Shown: positions 13,209 to 24,945 of the stretch, piece by piece
Layout: every line of letters starts with the position of its first letter
How positions within the stretch are numbered: position 1 is the stretch's first letter
NCBI GenBank assembly: GCA_002118135.1
Contig: BDIU01000210.1
Location: 62,232-126,231, forward strand
Reading direction: 5' to 3'
Length of the DNA: 64,000 nucleotides
From: Trebouxia sp. TZW2008
Taxonomy: Eukaryota > Chlorophyta > Trebouxiophyceae > Trebouxiales > Trebouxiaceae
The notes under the pieces: generated by a model
Seen by the model: the letters and a program-made list of their open reading frames with translations, nothing else
Databases searched by the model: none
Told to the model about the DNA's origin: nothing
Made by a program: the position numbers and the translations under genes

Positions 13209-14751
13209 ATGCAGCGCAGACGTGCAGAAAAGCAAGCTAGGTCCATAGACCCCACTGCAATAGGTCTCATGAAAAATAACAGCAAGTGCTTATAAGCTTA
13301 TAATTATGCTGCTTGACTAGGCTCAAGACAGGCTCCAGCTGCAACAAATGCAAGCCCATAAGGCGAGAACACAATGAAACAAATTGAGAATCGCCTGAAT
13401 GATGTTGTCCAACGCAATTCTGACGCACCAAGGTTTGGATTCATAAGCTCATGCTATCAATTTGCTTCATCAATTTGCATGACTCAAAAGGAGTCAAACA
13501 AGACTAAAGAATTTCATCGCGACAAGTAACCCCTAGCTAGGTATAGCACAGGCTATAGCAAGTCTCGCTCAAAAGATGGGAACATCATCTGCATTGCCCC
13601 GCAGACAACAGAGTTAGAAATTGCAAGTCCGACATATATTGAACTTGCACCTTCCAGTGCTGGGAAAACCGTGTGGACCCCACCTGATGTCGCGACCAGG
13701 CCTGTTCAGGAGCTTGAGAGAGTTGTTCAGCGAGATGCGTACTTTCGGCAACCCGGTAGCTACGTCTTTTCTGCATTGATGCGACCTCTAAGCGTTCTGG
13801 CCATAACGCAGCTCAAAAAGCCTACAGAGCAGTGTACACGATCGATCAGCTGTCGACTGGTGCAGGAGCTTGAAAACCTGAAACGTCAAGCAGTGAGCCT
13901 GCAGCGTGAGCTTGACGAGGTGCAAAGAAAATCTGCCATGCTGTCCCACCAGTCCAAAGTCACTTGCTCAGGTTCCGTATGCCTGCAGCTTGAAGCTATG
14001 CGTGCTGCCAGGGAGAAGCAAGAAGAGGCCCTTGCTCTAATGCATGCTCAAAATACTGTGCAAAACCTTCAACAGATGGAACGCATTGTAGACAGATCCA
14101 GAGCCATGGTATGTTCATACTTGTCAAGCACTCAAACCAACACAAGCTGAGTTTTCGCCACAGATGCAAAAGAACCAATGTTGCTGTTTCAGATTGCAGA
14201 TGCAGTAGAGAAAGCTAGTGCTGAGACAGACAAGAAGGTCAAAGCAATGCTGCACCTCAGAGCTCAGGAAGTAATGAGCAAGCTGGATTTGAGCAAGGCA
14301 TTGTCACTAGATAGCTCGCCAGAGCAGATACTCGCAGATGCAATGCAACAAGCTGAAGCACAGCTGCAAGCAGATGACACAGAAGCATCACTGGCCCAGT
14401 CTGGCACGAGCACGCTGGGAGCCAGTCAAGATCAGGTGACCAAACACAGTAATAGTCACACAGTAATATACGACCACATGCGCAGCTGCACTGCGTTGTC
14501 ACATCTCCTTGTTTTAATGCAAACTCTCAATGAGGATGAAGCTTGTCTGCACCCATTTTGGTGTATGTCAGACCCAAAACGCATGCAATTGCATGTCATG
14601 TTGACTGCAGGGCTCCCAGGACTCCAACACTTCCCACGCAGCAAGCAACTTATCAGCGTGTATACAGCATCAGCAAAAGCGGCAGCTACACATACCGTAT
14701 GCTCCGCTGCTCAGAAGGCCGAAATTGCTGCATAGGTACACAACAAGCTGA
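13209..14751 (+). CDS. Coiled-coil protein of unknown function
   Basis: Proposed exons: 13209-13240 (ATG start, basic peptide MQRRRAEKQA), 13658-13763, 13866-14108, 14193-14435 and 14611-14751 (TGA). Phases close to about 254 residues. The 102-nt intron 13764-13865 has a weak donor and is in frame, so it may be retained (about 288 residues). The central region is a clear helical coiled coil (for example ENLKRQAVSLQRELDEVQRK, then LEAMRAAREKQEEALALMHA). After it comes an Ala/Glu-rich helix and a basic tail. No family is recognised. The gene is divergent to the F-box/kelch gene across about 550 bp. The first exon is the weakest part of the model. Confidence 0.6.
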
Positions 14752-15708
14752 CATTGACCAGACTGTCTGCTGTATCATGTATAACAGTGCATAACGGCAG
14801 TATTGTCGGTGAGAAGCGCAAATGAAGCTCAAGTAAGTAGCATTGATTGAACATTTTGTGCAATTGATGACATGCTGACAGTCATTCCCGTGTCATTGTC
14901 ACCACCAGTGTGGTAGCTGGAGCAGCGTGCCCAAGTGTGCAAATGGATCTGTTGTCTGCCAGCATCAGGCCAGCTGTGCAGCAGCGCTCAAATCTGGCAA
15001 TGTCAGCCTTGTTGCCATGTGTTCACCTTGACGCAAGTTTGCGAGACATTGATATGGTCACTCAAGAGCAAGATTCAAAACTACAGTACAGCTTTTGCTC
15101 ATGGATCACTTGTGAACAATGTGTGTTAGCGCAATTAGCTGATGGTTCTCTGCAGAGGTTTCACTCTCGCAGCAGCTCATGTGCACCTTCTGCAGCAAGG
15201 GTACTTACTTTTGGCCAATGTACAACACTATCACAATGCTACCGGTAGAGAAGAATTCTCAATTTACACATGGTGCCAGGAGGATGTCAAGCCTGATCAC
15301 TTGCATCCCGTTGCTTTTGCCGACATTGCAGCGTTGCTAATTGGACGCCTCACCTTGGCCTGTACTACCCCGCGAACCCTGAGGTTCCCCGCCAACCCTC
15401 TGATGCCTGACGGTGAGGCGTCCCAACATGTTTTGCTGCCACATCATGGCACATGCGATCAGACTTGTTGTCTGGCTGAAGCATGTAAAACCCTCCTCCT
15501 ACTGCTGCTAATAGCAAGTCAGGCACGTTCAGTCACTATGACGCATGTATAGCTGCACATGGCACAATCATGAGTCAGTTTTGTCAGAATTTCTGCTTGA
15601 GGGAAGCAACATCGATCGACTGCGCGAACAGGGCATCTTGCTTAAAAATGTCTTTGTTGGCCTCGTGAGGTCCTTTCAGCGCGCAAGTACTGCGCGCACC
15701 GCAAAGTC
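14752..15708 (+). other. Intergenic spacer
   Basis: Only short frames without coding-like composition are seen, including a 136-codon plus-strand frame at 15142-15552 with no recognisable motif. The stretch should contain the 3' UTR of the coiled-coil gene and the promoter and 5' UTR of the DUF599 gene. Confidence 0.5.
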
Positions 15709-17354
15709 ATGTACTCGGGCCACATAGCGGAGCTCGCTATCTTACTGTTTTGTGTGTGCTTGTTCTTCGGGTACCACATATGGCTGTACAACTTCACGGC
15801 GCCGTTTATGGGCCTGGTCAGAGTCCCCAACACAATGTCCAAAGCAAGGCAAGTCTGGACGCGATCGATTTGTGGAGACGACAAGGACGTGATCACCGGA
15901 GTCCAGACCATTCGCAATTCTCTTATGACTGTTACGCTCTTCACGGTAGCGGCAGGCTATATTGGTGCTCGAGCAATTCCAGAGATTCTTCTGACACCGG
16001 ACATGATCGACCAGCTGAACCTGATCCAGGTACTTTGGCAGCACTGCGCCATTGGCTTTCAGCAACTGTGAACTCTTACTGACCCCATGGTTGGTATCTA
16101 GAGCAAGGACCCAATCACTCAGGGAGGGAATGGCAGCAGCCTCTTACAGCCATCAGTCAAGCTTGGAATCGGGCTGGGCTCTTTGTTCATTTGCTTCCTG
16201 TGCTTTGCACAATCAGCCAGACTGTACGCGCATACGGTGGGTGGCATGCATATTGATCAGATGTCCTTTGCATGCTGACATCAACAGTAAAAAGTTGCCT
16301 GCACATCCCATATTGTATTTGTCAGGATCACTTTTGGCGCCGCATGGTCGTCTCGCTCCTGCACTGAATGCCGGCGCAAATCTTGCAGGTTGCATCACAG
16401 GTGCATGCTTGTCTGGCTTCTGCACATCAACTGCAAGCATAGCATCAGCACACATCTGGCACCGAGCAACTACTCCTTCTCCAAGCTCTGCACGTTGAGC
16501 ATGGGGGATGACTGCATGAGACATCAGGCGCCAAGATTGCATCACCTCAAGTCAACAAGAAGCCCTCTGCAGAGCTTGTGATCTTATCAATATCTCATCA
16601 GCGTTTCAGTTGTCTGTACTTCATTGACATTTTGGATGTTAGCCCCAGACCTGAAACCTATCATCATACTTTGCTACTCGAGAAGTTGCAGCCGGTATGT
16701 TCTAGAAGAAATATCACAGACATTCTTGAATATGCAGGGCTTTTTGCTCAAAGCGCAAGCCAGCAAACATAGGCCATCAACATGGGACTTTGAAATGGAT
16801 GCCTTGGCAATCATGGGCCGTGCAGGCCTGCTGTTCTCCATTGGCATCAGATGCTTCTTTGGCTTTGGCATACTGGTAAGACAGTCAATGCCAGCAATGT
16901 CTTGGTCACAACCACAGAACCTCCTGCTTACCAGGCTGCAAGCTTGCACAGCTGATTCTGCTTGTGACTGGCATGGAGGCAGTTGTCACCTTTTTGTGTG
17001 CATGCTCGCAACCTCTACGCTGGGTGCAGTACACATATGCAATGTGCCCCAGCTCATGCAAGTATGTCTGGCTGTTCTCAAGGGACAGAACGTTGCTGGT
17101 TGCAACATGGCAGTCAGGCATAAGCATGCATGTGTCAAAATTATGGTTACCTTTGACAAAGAGAGACGAGAGTTAAGAGCTGGGTCCAAAAATTCAGTTC
17201 TGCTGTGCAGCTGTTGTGGATTTTAGGGCCTGTCGCCCTCCTCTGTGCAACAGTGGCAGTGCTTCTATGCTTCTTCTGGATGGACTTCCTGCCAGTGCCT
17301 TCTAGGGAACAGATGCACTTGCTGCAAGGGGACGGGGAGGAGGCTGCGCAATAA
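15709..17354 (+). CDS. DUF599 family four-helix membrane protein
   Basis: Four exons, 15709-16029, 16102-16236, 16738-16875 and 17211-17354, all in phase 0, give 245 residues. The order matches the plant and bacterial DUF599 family: an N-terminal membrane helix (LAILLFCVCLFFGYHIWLY), the family's conserved loop (DKDVITGVQTIRNSLM) leading into helix 2, a third helix (IGLGSLFICFLCFAQSARLY), a short loop, a helix with GRAGLLFSIGIRCFFGFG, and a last helix beginning LLWILGPVALLCATVAVLL. The function of the family is not established. It is an integral membrane protein; no targeting signal is evident. Confidence 0.9.
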
Positions 17355-18612
17355 CACAACTTGCCAGCCTTATAAAACAGCTGCTGAATCTGTGTCGCAA
17401 TGTCATTGTCGAAATGGCTAGGCAACAGTTGCCAATGACTGGGGACGGCGCTATGCAATGACATATCTTGCCAGGCCTTGTCAGGCACCTGCTGGATGAT
17501 GCTTGCATGTCAGTCACTCAGTCACAATCTGGGTATCAATGCCAGGGCTGTCAAGGCAAAGTGGCTCCCTTCATGCGGTCAGTCAGTCTGCTGATCAGCA
17601 AGCAGTCCTTGCATCTGTTACAGCTAAGCAGCTTCAGCTTTTTGCATGTTCAGGCAGCGCACACAGCGTCAGAAGCTGTAGCCTTTGTGTGGTGCACAAA
17701 GGCTGCAGTGCTTGCTGAATACTGATTGTGCTTTCCATCGCTGATCATGGCCAGCAAGTTGAGCTGCTCAGGAATTGCCTGTCTTGTGTTTGGTATGAAT
17801 AACCAGAGTTTACCTGGTGCTTGTGGCCCTCGAGTTGTCTGTGAATAGTGTAAACTGCTGGCAGGCAGCATGCCTCTGCTGCTTTTGTTGCTTGCAGTGT
17901 CTGTATGAGGTAGAGCAAGCTGTCAAGCACTGGCAAAATGTGCCTCTTCAGTGATAGGCGGCCATGATGGGTAGGACTTGGCTGCAGTATCTGATCTGTT
18001 CTGAACACCAGTGCGATCAAAGCAAGGGTACATCTGAGGCTTGGCTTGCAGCATATAAATAGATCTGTTTTTTGCTTCCGTTTGTCAATGTGGAATTGCA
18101 ATCTTTGTTTCGGATGTGATTGAACAATGTAACTTGTGTGAATGTTTTAGCTAGAGTCAGGTCCTGCTGCCTGACATTGTTGTAATGAAATGCTATTTAT
18201 GTGAGAAATGAATTCACATGCATTTCAGCTGTAAAATCAATTTGTCAGAACTTAAGTCAGTCTTGCAAACATGTCATAATGCAGTTCTAAAAGGTAATGG
18301 GAAATCACACTTTGTCAGTTCTCAGTACGGCAATGGCCAAAACCAACTGTACACGTTTGAATTTACAGGCGTTGCGTGCACAGCAGCCTGCATTGACAAT
18401 GCGCATAAAACTTTCCCTGAAGTCACTACTGGTACAAGCAGGAACCTATCAAAACGAAAGCACTGTCAACACATGGGCAAGCTGAAGAAGCTGCTGAAAG
18501 AGGGGTGCAGCAACATGTTTGCTTTATACACTGGAATGCAACAACAAGCTTGCAAGCAGCTGAACACTAACATACTTCAGACACTTTAACTCAACAAGTA
18601 ATCTTCTTGCAT
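17355..18612. other. Convergent intergenic region
   Basis: Both flanking genes end here (DUF599 on plus, HIRAN protein on minus), so it should hold two 3' UTRs. A 123-codon plus-strand frame at 18218-18589 exists but shows no family resemblance. No repeat is noted. Confidence 0.5.
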
Positions 18613-21436
18613 TCATTGACACAGTGTCTGCAAGTGCTGTGGTATCTCGAAGCCATGGTCAGGCAGCCAGCTCAAGTCAAACTTCCATTGCTGACTGCTC
18701 CGCCTAATGGCAGTGGCTTTTGCAAAGTTCCAGTACGCTTCTGCTTCTGCAGCTGTCCACCTGTAGCAGACAAGCATTTGAGCAAACGACACTCATGGGC
18801 ATCATCACGCTTGGCCTGCCAAGTTTACACAGCGCCTTTGCATGATACTGCAAAGCTGTTGCCTTTTCTTAGGACACAGCAAAGCCTTGTCAGTGTTACT
18901 TGGTCATGACTGAAGTCAAGAGGGTTTCTGTCCTGACATTGCATCAGCTTGCAGCATGGGAGCCATTGCTGCCAGGGAGTGCACAAGACACAGGTGTGAC
19001 ACTGGCAGCACATTAGACACGGATCTACTTCCTCAAGCTTCTGTAGCGTGTTTCTTGCACTTGGATACGGATCCAGTAGAAAGTCATGAGTCATGTGAAG
19101 CACAGATCTACACAAATCGCCTGTATCATCATGTACAGGGTGACAACAGCTCCAAAATGCATAGGCCATTTGCTTCTTGCGGTGAACAGACTCGAGCCTG
19201 ACTGGTAAAAGACGCATGACGTCGCAATTACGGTGCATGACTTACCCATTCACGAGTTGCAACATCTCAAGCGCTTGCTGCCGCTGCTGCACTCCCCTTT
19301 GCCTCTCCAAATGTTTGGCTGCATGCACGCTTGGGTGAAGAGCTGTGAAACCCATCAGCTGCAGTGTACATGAGTCATCATGGAAGCGCCACATCTCATG
19401 ACACTCTACTGGCCATTGTGGACCAACACCTCCTGTCACCTCACACCTGCTTACACAATAAGAAGTTGAGCAGTTTGCTCCAGGACCAGATGATGATGAT
19501 GACACTTTGCTGCTGATGCTGCCAAACATGTTCATTTTGCACAATGCAGCAGTGTGAACGCACACCTCCTGTCACCTCACACCTGCTTGCACTGTATTCC
19601 CATCAGCAATTCGTCCTAAGCAAATGTGTTACTGTGACTTGAATGGTGCTGACCCGAGTATATTTTCATAGCTTGCATGGTAAAACGCTGTAGCAAAATG
19701 TCTGCTGACACCCATAAAACTGATTTTGTGCATGCAAAGATGGGCTGCTTTCAGCCAGGTCTGAAGGGTTCATGCGCAAATATGCCTGGCACTGCACTTC
19801 AATAATGTGTGGAAGCATTATGCAGAATTGATAGGCGCACAGAGGCGCCCTTCTGCACGGCAACAAACACATTATGCATGACAGCCACCAAGTCACAGTA
19901 AAGACCTGCCAGGCAAGTGTAACGGACATACAGCAATCTTGTACCTGTAACTGGCTTTCTTGTAAGTTTCTTTCCTGATGGCATGGTAGGTCTGCTCAGG
20001 CAGAGCAGTGCTCATGTTGATGTGAGAAACCAGACTGGCGGGAAAGGCCTCTACGGTCAACGGCGGCAAGCTTGGCTGTCCAGCTACCTGTGATCAACCT
20101 ATGCAGCCTGAGTCAGTGATGCTGAAGGCAATGACTTACACAGCAGCTGACTTGAGCAAGGCCGAACATGCAAATGCTGCAAATTGAACTCGATGTGACT
20201 TGGTGATATTGCTGATGGTAACACCCAATGCAAGACATATAACGCTTGTGATGCTGTAAGTAAGCATAAATGACAGCAGTCAATGGGATCAGATGCACAA
20301 CTGCAAGGTATGCAAGCTTGAGTAAAGCAGCTTGTGAAAAGCTCAGGCTCTTTGCCAGCCTGCTTTCTGCGATTCAAGGTGCATTTACAGCACAAGCTAC
20401 AGCTGCTTTTTACACACACCAAAAGTTGTGCTTGGACCAGCTAGACTCACCACAGCACCCAGGAGCGTGACCTCCTCATTTGCTGAAGGCCCAACTGATT
20501 GCACTCGAGCGAAGTTGGTGTCATGCGGAAACTTGTTGTTGAAGTCCCTGGGAACATAGCCTAAGCTGTGCCCACTCAGTGTGTGGACTGCTATGGCATC
20601 AGGGTCATGCTCATTGTTTGGCTCCTTGACCAACATCACAACCTGTCCTGCATTGCGTCAGTGAAGGTCAGCCATCAGCCAGGTATCATTCATTTGTCCA
20701 GTTCATTCAAAATGCATGCTCTATGAAAACAATCTAGGCACACAACGCAGCCAGAGGCAAAGACTACTGCTTATCATATTGTTGCAGGCTTGTACTGCGA
20801 TTTGAGACTGGTCATGCTGCATGTGTGCCCATGTCATGCTGGGGTATGATAATTGGACAGATGTGCAATGTTGCATGAGCTTTGCAGAATAGCATCATGG
20901 GCTATTCACAGGTGTGACTCTGGCTGACAGCTCACACCTTGCTGCAGGTTTGCAACTTGCTCCTGCCTTCCCTCAAAGCTGACCCCAGCAATCCTGAAAA
21001 ACTCCAGTGGGATCCGCCTTAGCAGCGAGTGGCGTCCTTCTATAGCTGAATTATTGGGGGCAGCTTGGCCTGGCATTGCAGGCTGAGGGAATGGTTGTAT
21101 GCCAGGTGACTGAAGGGTTGTTGGAGATGCGCTGCTGGCAAGAATTGCGCTTGCATGCAGATGCCTCCTGCTGCACTGAGTTGTCAAGTGCTGACATCTA
21201 AGCTGGGCAGGTGAAGGAGGCGCCGTCACTTGCGCGTTGCTGCGTGCGTGCAATGGCGCCAAGCCTCCTCTACTCGTCATGTAAAATTCTTTGCAGCTGT
21301 GACCCGGAAGTGGCGTTGGCAACATAGCGCGTGCAGATGGAAGCACAGAGCGAGACTGCCCCAAAAATCTCAAAGCTTTCGTGGCTGTGTCAAACAGTTG
21401 ACGCGAACTGATGTGCAGGCAACTGTGAGTCAGCAT
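18613..21436 (-). CDS. HIRAN-domain protein with degenerate HNH-like C-terminal domain
   Basis: Five exons, 21436-20938, 20647-20451, 20087-19945, 19446-19246 and 18760-18613, close in phase to 395 residues. Residues 1-150 are low-complexity with a basic Ser/Arg-rich start that could be an organelle presequence (not certain). A HIRAN domain follows (core VVMLVKEPNNEHDPDAIAV and SGHSLGYVPRDFN); in other proteins this fold binds damaged or 3'-ended DNA. The C-terminal third resembles an HNH-type module known beside bacterial DNA-processing proteins: PEQTYHAIRKETYKKASYRC, then VECHEMWRF, then LHPSVHAAKH, then a Trp/Ala-rich helix ending in FDLSWLPDHG. The usual metal-binding cysteine pairs are altered (CxxC to CEVT; CPxCH to HPSVH), so nuclease activity is doubtful. 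DNA repair or DNA binding is the likely role. Confidence 0.85.
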
Positions 21437-22130
21437 GCACAGGCAGCTCCAAGCTAGGACGGGGCGTCTTCGGCAGCCTCAGCAGGCAAGTGGCCAGGCT
21501 AGACAGATCAACTCAAAAGAGCGTCAGTGGCGCTGACACCGACCATGCGCAAGCAGAGTCAAGCATGAGCTGACGTTATGATGCCTTGGTGAAGACACAA
21601 ATGCACTTGTGTGTCGCGCAGTGTACCCGACTATGGCGAAGCGCAGTTTCGCCATAGCTTGGCGTCACGTGTGCATGAGACTCTGCCATGAGTACAGCAG
21701 CTGTTACAATAGTTGGGCAGCCAACTTGTTAAAGCTAAGCTTTGTGTGCAGATCTGAGGCAGTCAGCTTGTGCCTAATGCAGTGCAGATTTCCGTCACGT
21801 TGCACTGACTGTTCTTACAATTTCAGCCAGGCCTTTTATTGGCAATACACAGTATACAGTGACACCAAACATGCTCTAGACAGCTGAATCTTCTGGCTGC
21901 AACCTGACTTGGAAAAAAGAAAGCCGCGACTGATCAGGAAGGCTAGAATGCAGTACATTTATTCGCAAAATGTAATTCAGCATTCACAATTTATTGGACT
22001 TCACCACGCTAACTGGCAAAGACTACAGCAGTCAAGGCCTGTTCTATGACAACTTTATTGTCATGACACACCCTGTCTGATTCCTGACAGTAAACACTGA
22101 TGCAAAATACTAATGCTGCCATTATCCTCC
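21437..22130. other. Spacer between HIRAN gene start and GT4 gene end
   Basis: Both neighbours are on the minus strand. This 694-bp stretch must carry the 3' UTR of the giant glycosyltransferase gene and the promoter of the HIRAN gene. A plus-strand frame at 21609-21887 has no recognisable features. Confidence 0.5.
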
Positions 22131-24945
22131 TCAGTGCAGCGCATCTCCATTGCAGATCTGCCTGCTGTAGTGTGTCAAGTAGAATGCCTGTCGCTGCTGG
22201 CTGGCATGAGTAAACAAGCTGAACTTGCGCTTGATGAACTCCTTGTACTCCTGGCCCCACAACCTACGCTTCTCATGCACTGCAGCATCATTCAGGCGAG
22301 CTGCCAGCATCTCAGGCTCCACTGCTGGCGGCTGTGACAGGTTGGGGTTGGACAGTGTGGGCAGCATGCACATGACCTCCATCTGACCGTAGGCAACCAT
22401 CTTGTGGTTACGGGCTGAAGTCAGACGTCCAAAGCTGCGCCGGCCATCTGACATTGTCTCGGCACAACCTCCCACATCAGTGCACACCACACATAGACCA
22501 GACATGCCAGCTTCCAGAATGGAGATTGGCAGCCCCTCAGAGATAGAACTCTGCAGTAACAAAAGTATTGTTAGACCATCTTAACATTCTATTGTTCGAC
22601 ATATGGCAAAACACATCAATTGGTGAGGCAAGTGGCATTTTAGCAATCCGCTATTGATGAATTGCAGGCAAAGTGTCAGGGCGCTAGGAATGTCAAACAT
22701 GACAGGCATGCATATACAGGCAGGATACCTGCAGGTAGATCCAGCCTGTCTTCAAGATCTCAGCAGGCTTGGCAAGACCCTTGAGAGCGACATGGTCTTG
22801 CATGCCCAGCTTTTGGATGAGGCGCTCACACTTGGCGCAGTACCTCTCATCCTGCCTCTTGTTACCATACACAAACAGCTGGTAGTCTGCAAACAGCACA
22901 GAACTTCTTGAATGTCTAGGACTGAAGATCACCATTGACTGCAAACATGATAGCTCATGTATGCATACCGATGTAAGATCACAACAATGAGATCACGCCA
23001 TCAGTGGAACAGAATGGATGCTGTCATGTGACTACTTTTGGAAAACAATTCATGAGGAAAATGCAACAGCATGCAAGTAATGCTGGAACACCAACAGCAT
23101 CTGATCAAAGAGGGCATTGTTGTGATGTTTGAAGTCAATGGCTCTGCCAATCACCTGTGACCTTGTACTCCTCTACAATGAGCTTGGCAGCCCGGATGGC
23201 TGTCACAATATCTTTCAGGGGGTTGACGTGAGCCATCATCACCACCGTTGGCCGCTCAGCCAGGACCCGATCCACTGACTTGTACTACATTACAGGCAGC
23301 AAGGTGTCAGCCTGGTACATTTGCAAAATGTAAGACTTTTCCAGTTGGCAGCAGCCGAAATCATGATTGTGAGCAACGCCTGAATGACATTCACAAACTG
23401 AACATAAATTGACTGTCACCTCAAATAGTGATAGCTGAACAGGCTTCGCAGTGCCAAATATGTGGACATGCAAGCACAACCACATGTGATGATGACCATT
23501 GACAAGGAAGTCACAGCAGATTTCACAACTACACAGGCAGAACCTGAAAGCATACCGTGTTGAAGTCCAGGCCATTCACAACAGGCATGATGGTCTCTGG
23601 CATGTGACCTAGCCACTGCTCCCAGTCCACATTGAAGGTGGCACAGCAAGGTGTCACCAGGTCTGCCTCAGCATACAGTACATCAGCTGCAGCCCTGTGC
23701 AGGCGGGCTAGGGTTTCCCTGACCAGATGGGGCATGGCCTTCTCAGTGTCGTACCACAGCAGCCGCTCACGCACGTACACACAGTGATCCCACACAATTA
23801 GGGCCTGGTTGAACAGCTTCTTGAAGATCATGCCAGTCATAGCCTGCACCAGACACGTGCTGAGTGCATTCTTTCAGGCACTGATTGATACTGGTCAGGA
23901 AAGACCAGAACTCCATGTACACAGTTGCGCGTCAGGGAAGTAAAGGTACAGAAATATACACACACATACATGCACACACACACAGACAATGCTCAGGGAG
24001 ATCAACGATCACTGTACGTATAAGTGATTGGTGCACAAGTAGCAAGTTCCCCCTGCTTCATGAAATCTTGCAGATGTCAAGTCAAAAGGAGCAGCACTGG
24101 TTGCATGAACATAAACCAATTGTCACTCAGGGTCTCACCTGTGTGCCATGGTTGGAGGCATGGCAGACACTGCCAAAGTGAGGTGTACCGAGCTTGGGCA
24201 TGCAGATGAACTTCATGTAGTGCTGCACTGCATCATAGGCTCCAAACAGGTCTCCATCAGTGGCCAGTGTACCCACTGTGGCTTGGCTGAAGGCATTCAG
24301 GGCTGCAAAGAAAGTCCTGACCACCTGCAATTAGACAAGCTTGTGTCAGCAGCATGCACTTTAGACATTCGCATTCTAAAGAGGGTGGTATTGGACATCA
24401 TGGAAATCTGAGTGCAGCGTTACTTGTGAGCAAGGTCAACTTTGGTGTACAGATGATTTCCCTGGGATCTTGCTGATGCAATATTCATGTGAAAACTTGC
24501 TGCGCACAGCTTCCAAGGCTGCAGCTTCTTTTTTCTTTTTTTTCTTTCCTGACACACCTTGAACAAGAAGCATCAGGACCGCCAACACAACATACAGCTG
24601 GTAAGGCATGAGTGTGAACATCGCACTGACCTGGGGCGAGGACCAGGTGCGCTCCCAGTCGTGAATCTGGAAGTACCGCCACATCTGCATGATGCTCTCA
24701 CTGAAGGCCTGCACGTCAGCAGCTGACAGGAAGCTGGACTTGAGCAGCACCATCAAGAAGACATCCAGCACAGGCACAAAGTTGTGCTTGATGGTGGTGG
24801 CTCGCGTGATGTACTGGCGCCATGACAGGTCAATGTAGGGGACAGCAGCAAGGGCGTTCTGCGCAGGAGTTGGGTACTGGCCATCCCACATGATCAGCAG
24901 GTCCACTGAGTCTAGAGTCTTGTGGTCTACATAGCCTGGTTGCAC
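22131..24945 (-). other. Exons 41-46: catalytic GT4 core
   Basis: Exons 24945-24631, 24324-24139, 23843-23556, 23284-23155, 22886-22729 and 22550-22131 encode the catalytic half of the GT4 domain. A long open frame continues past 24631 into a Lys-rich tail (near 24530), but this is intron read-through. Splicing at CAG|GTCAGT (24631) to 24324 restores continuous homology-like sequence (SSPQ then VVRTFFAALNAF). The protein ends with an Arg/Lys-rich helix and TGA or similar stop at 22131. Confidence 0.85.

Noticed and set aside
15142..15552. 136-codon plus-strand frame
   Set aside because: No start context, splice partners or family resemblance; codon content resembles the surrounding non-coding DNA.
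18218..18589. 123-codon plus-strand frame
   Set aside because: It lies in a convergent 3' region and no domain or related sequence is recognised.
24436..24630. C-terminal tail with a Lys-rich run after a hydrophobic stretch
   Set aside because: It is an extension of exon 41 into its intron. Splicing at 24631 restores the conserved GT4 sequence in exon 42.
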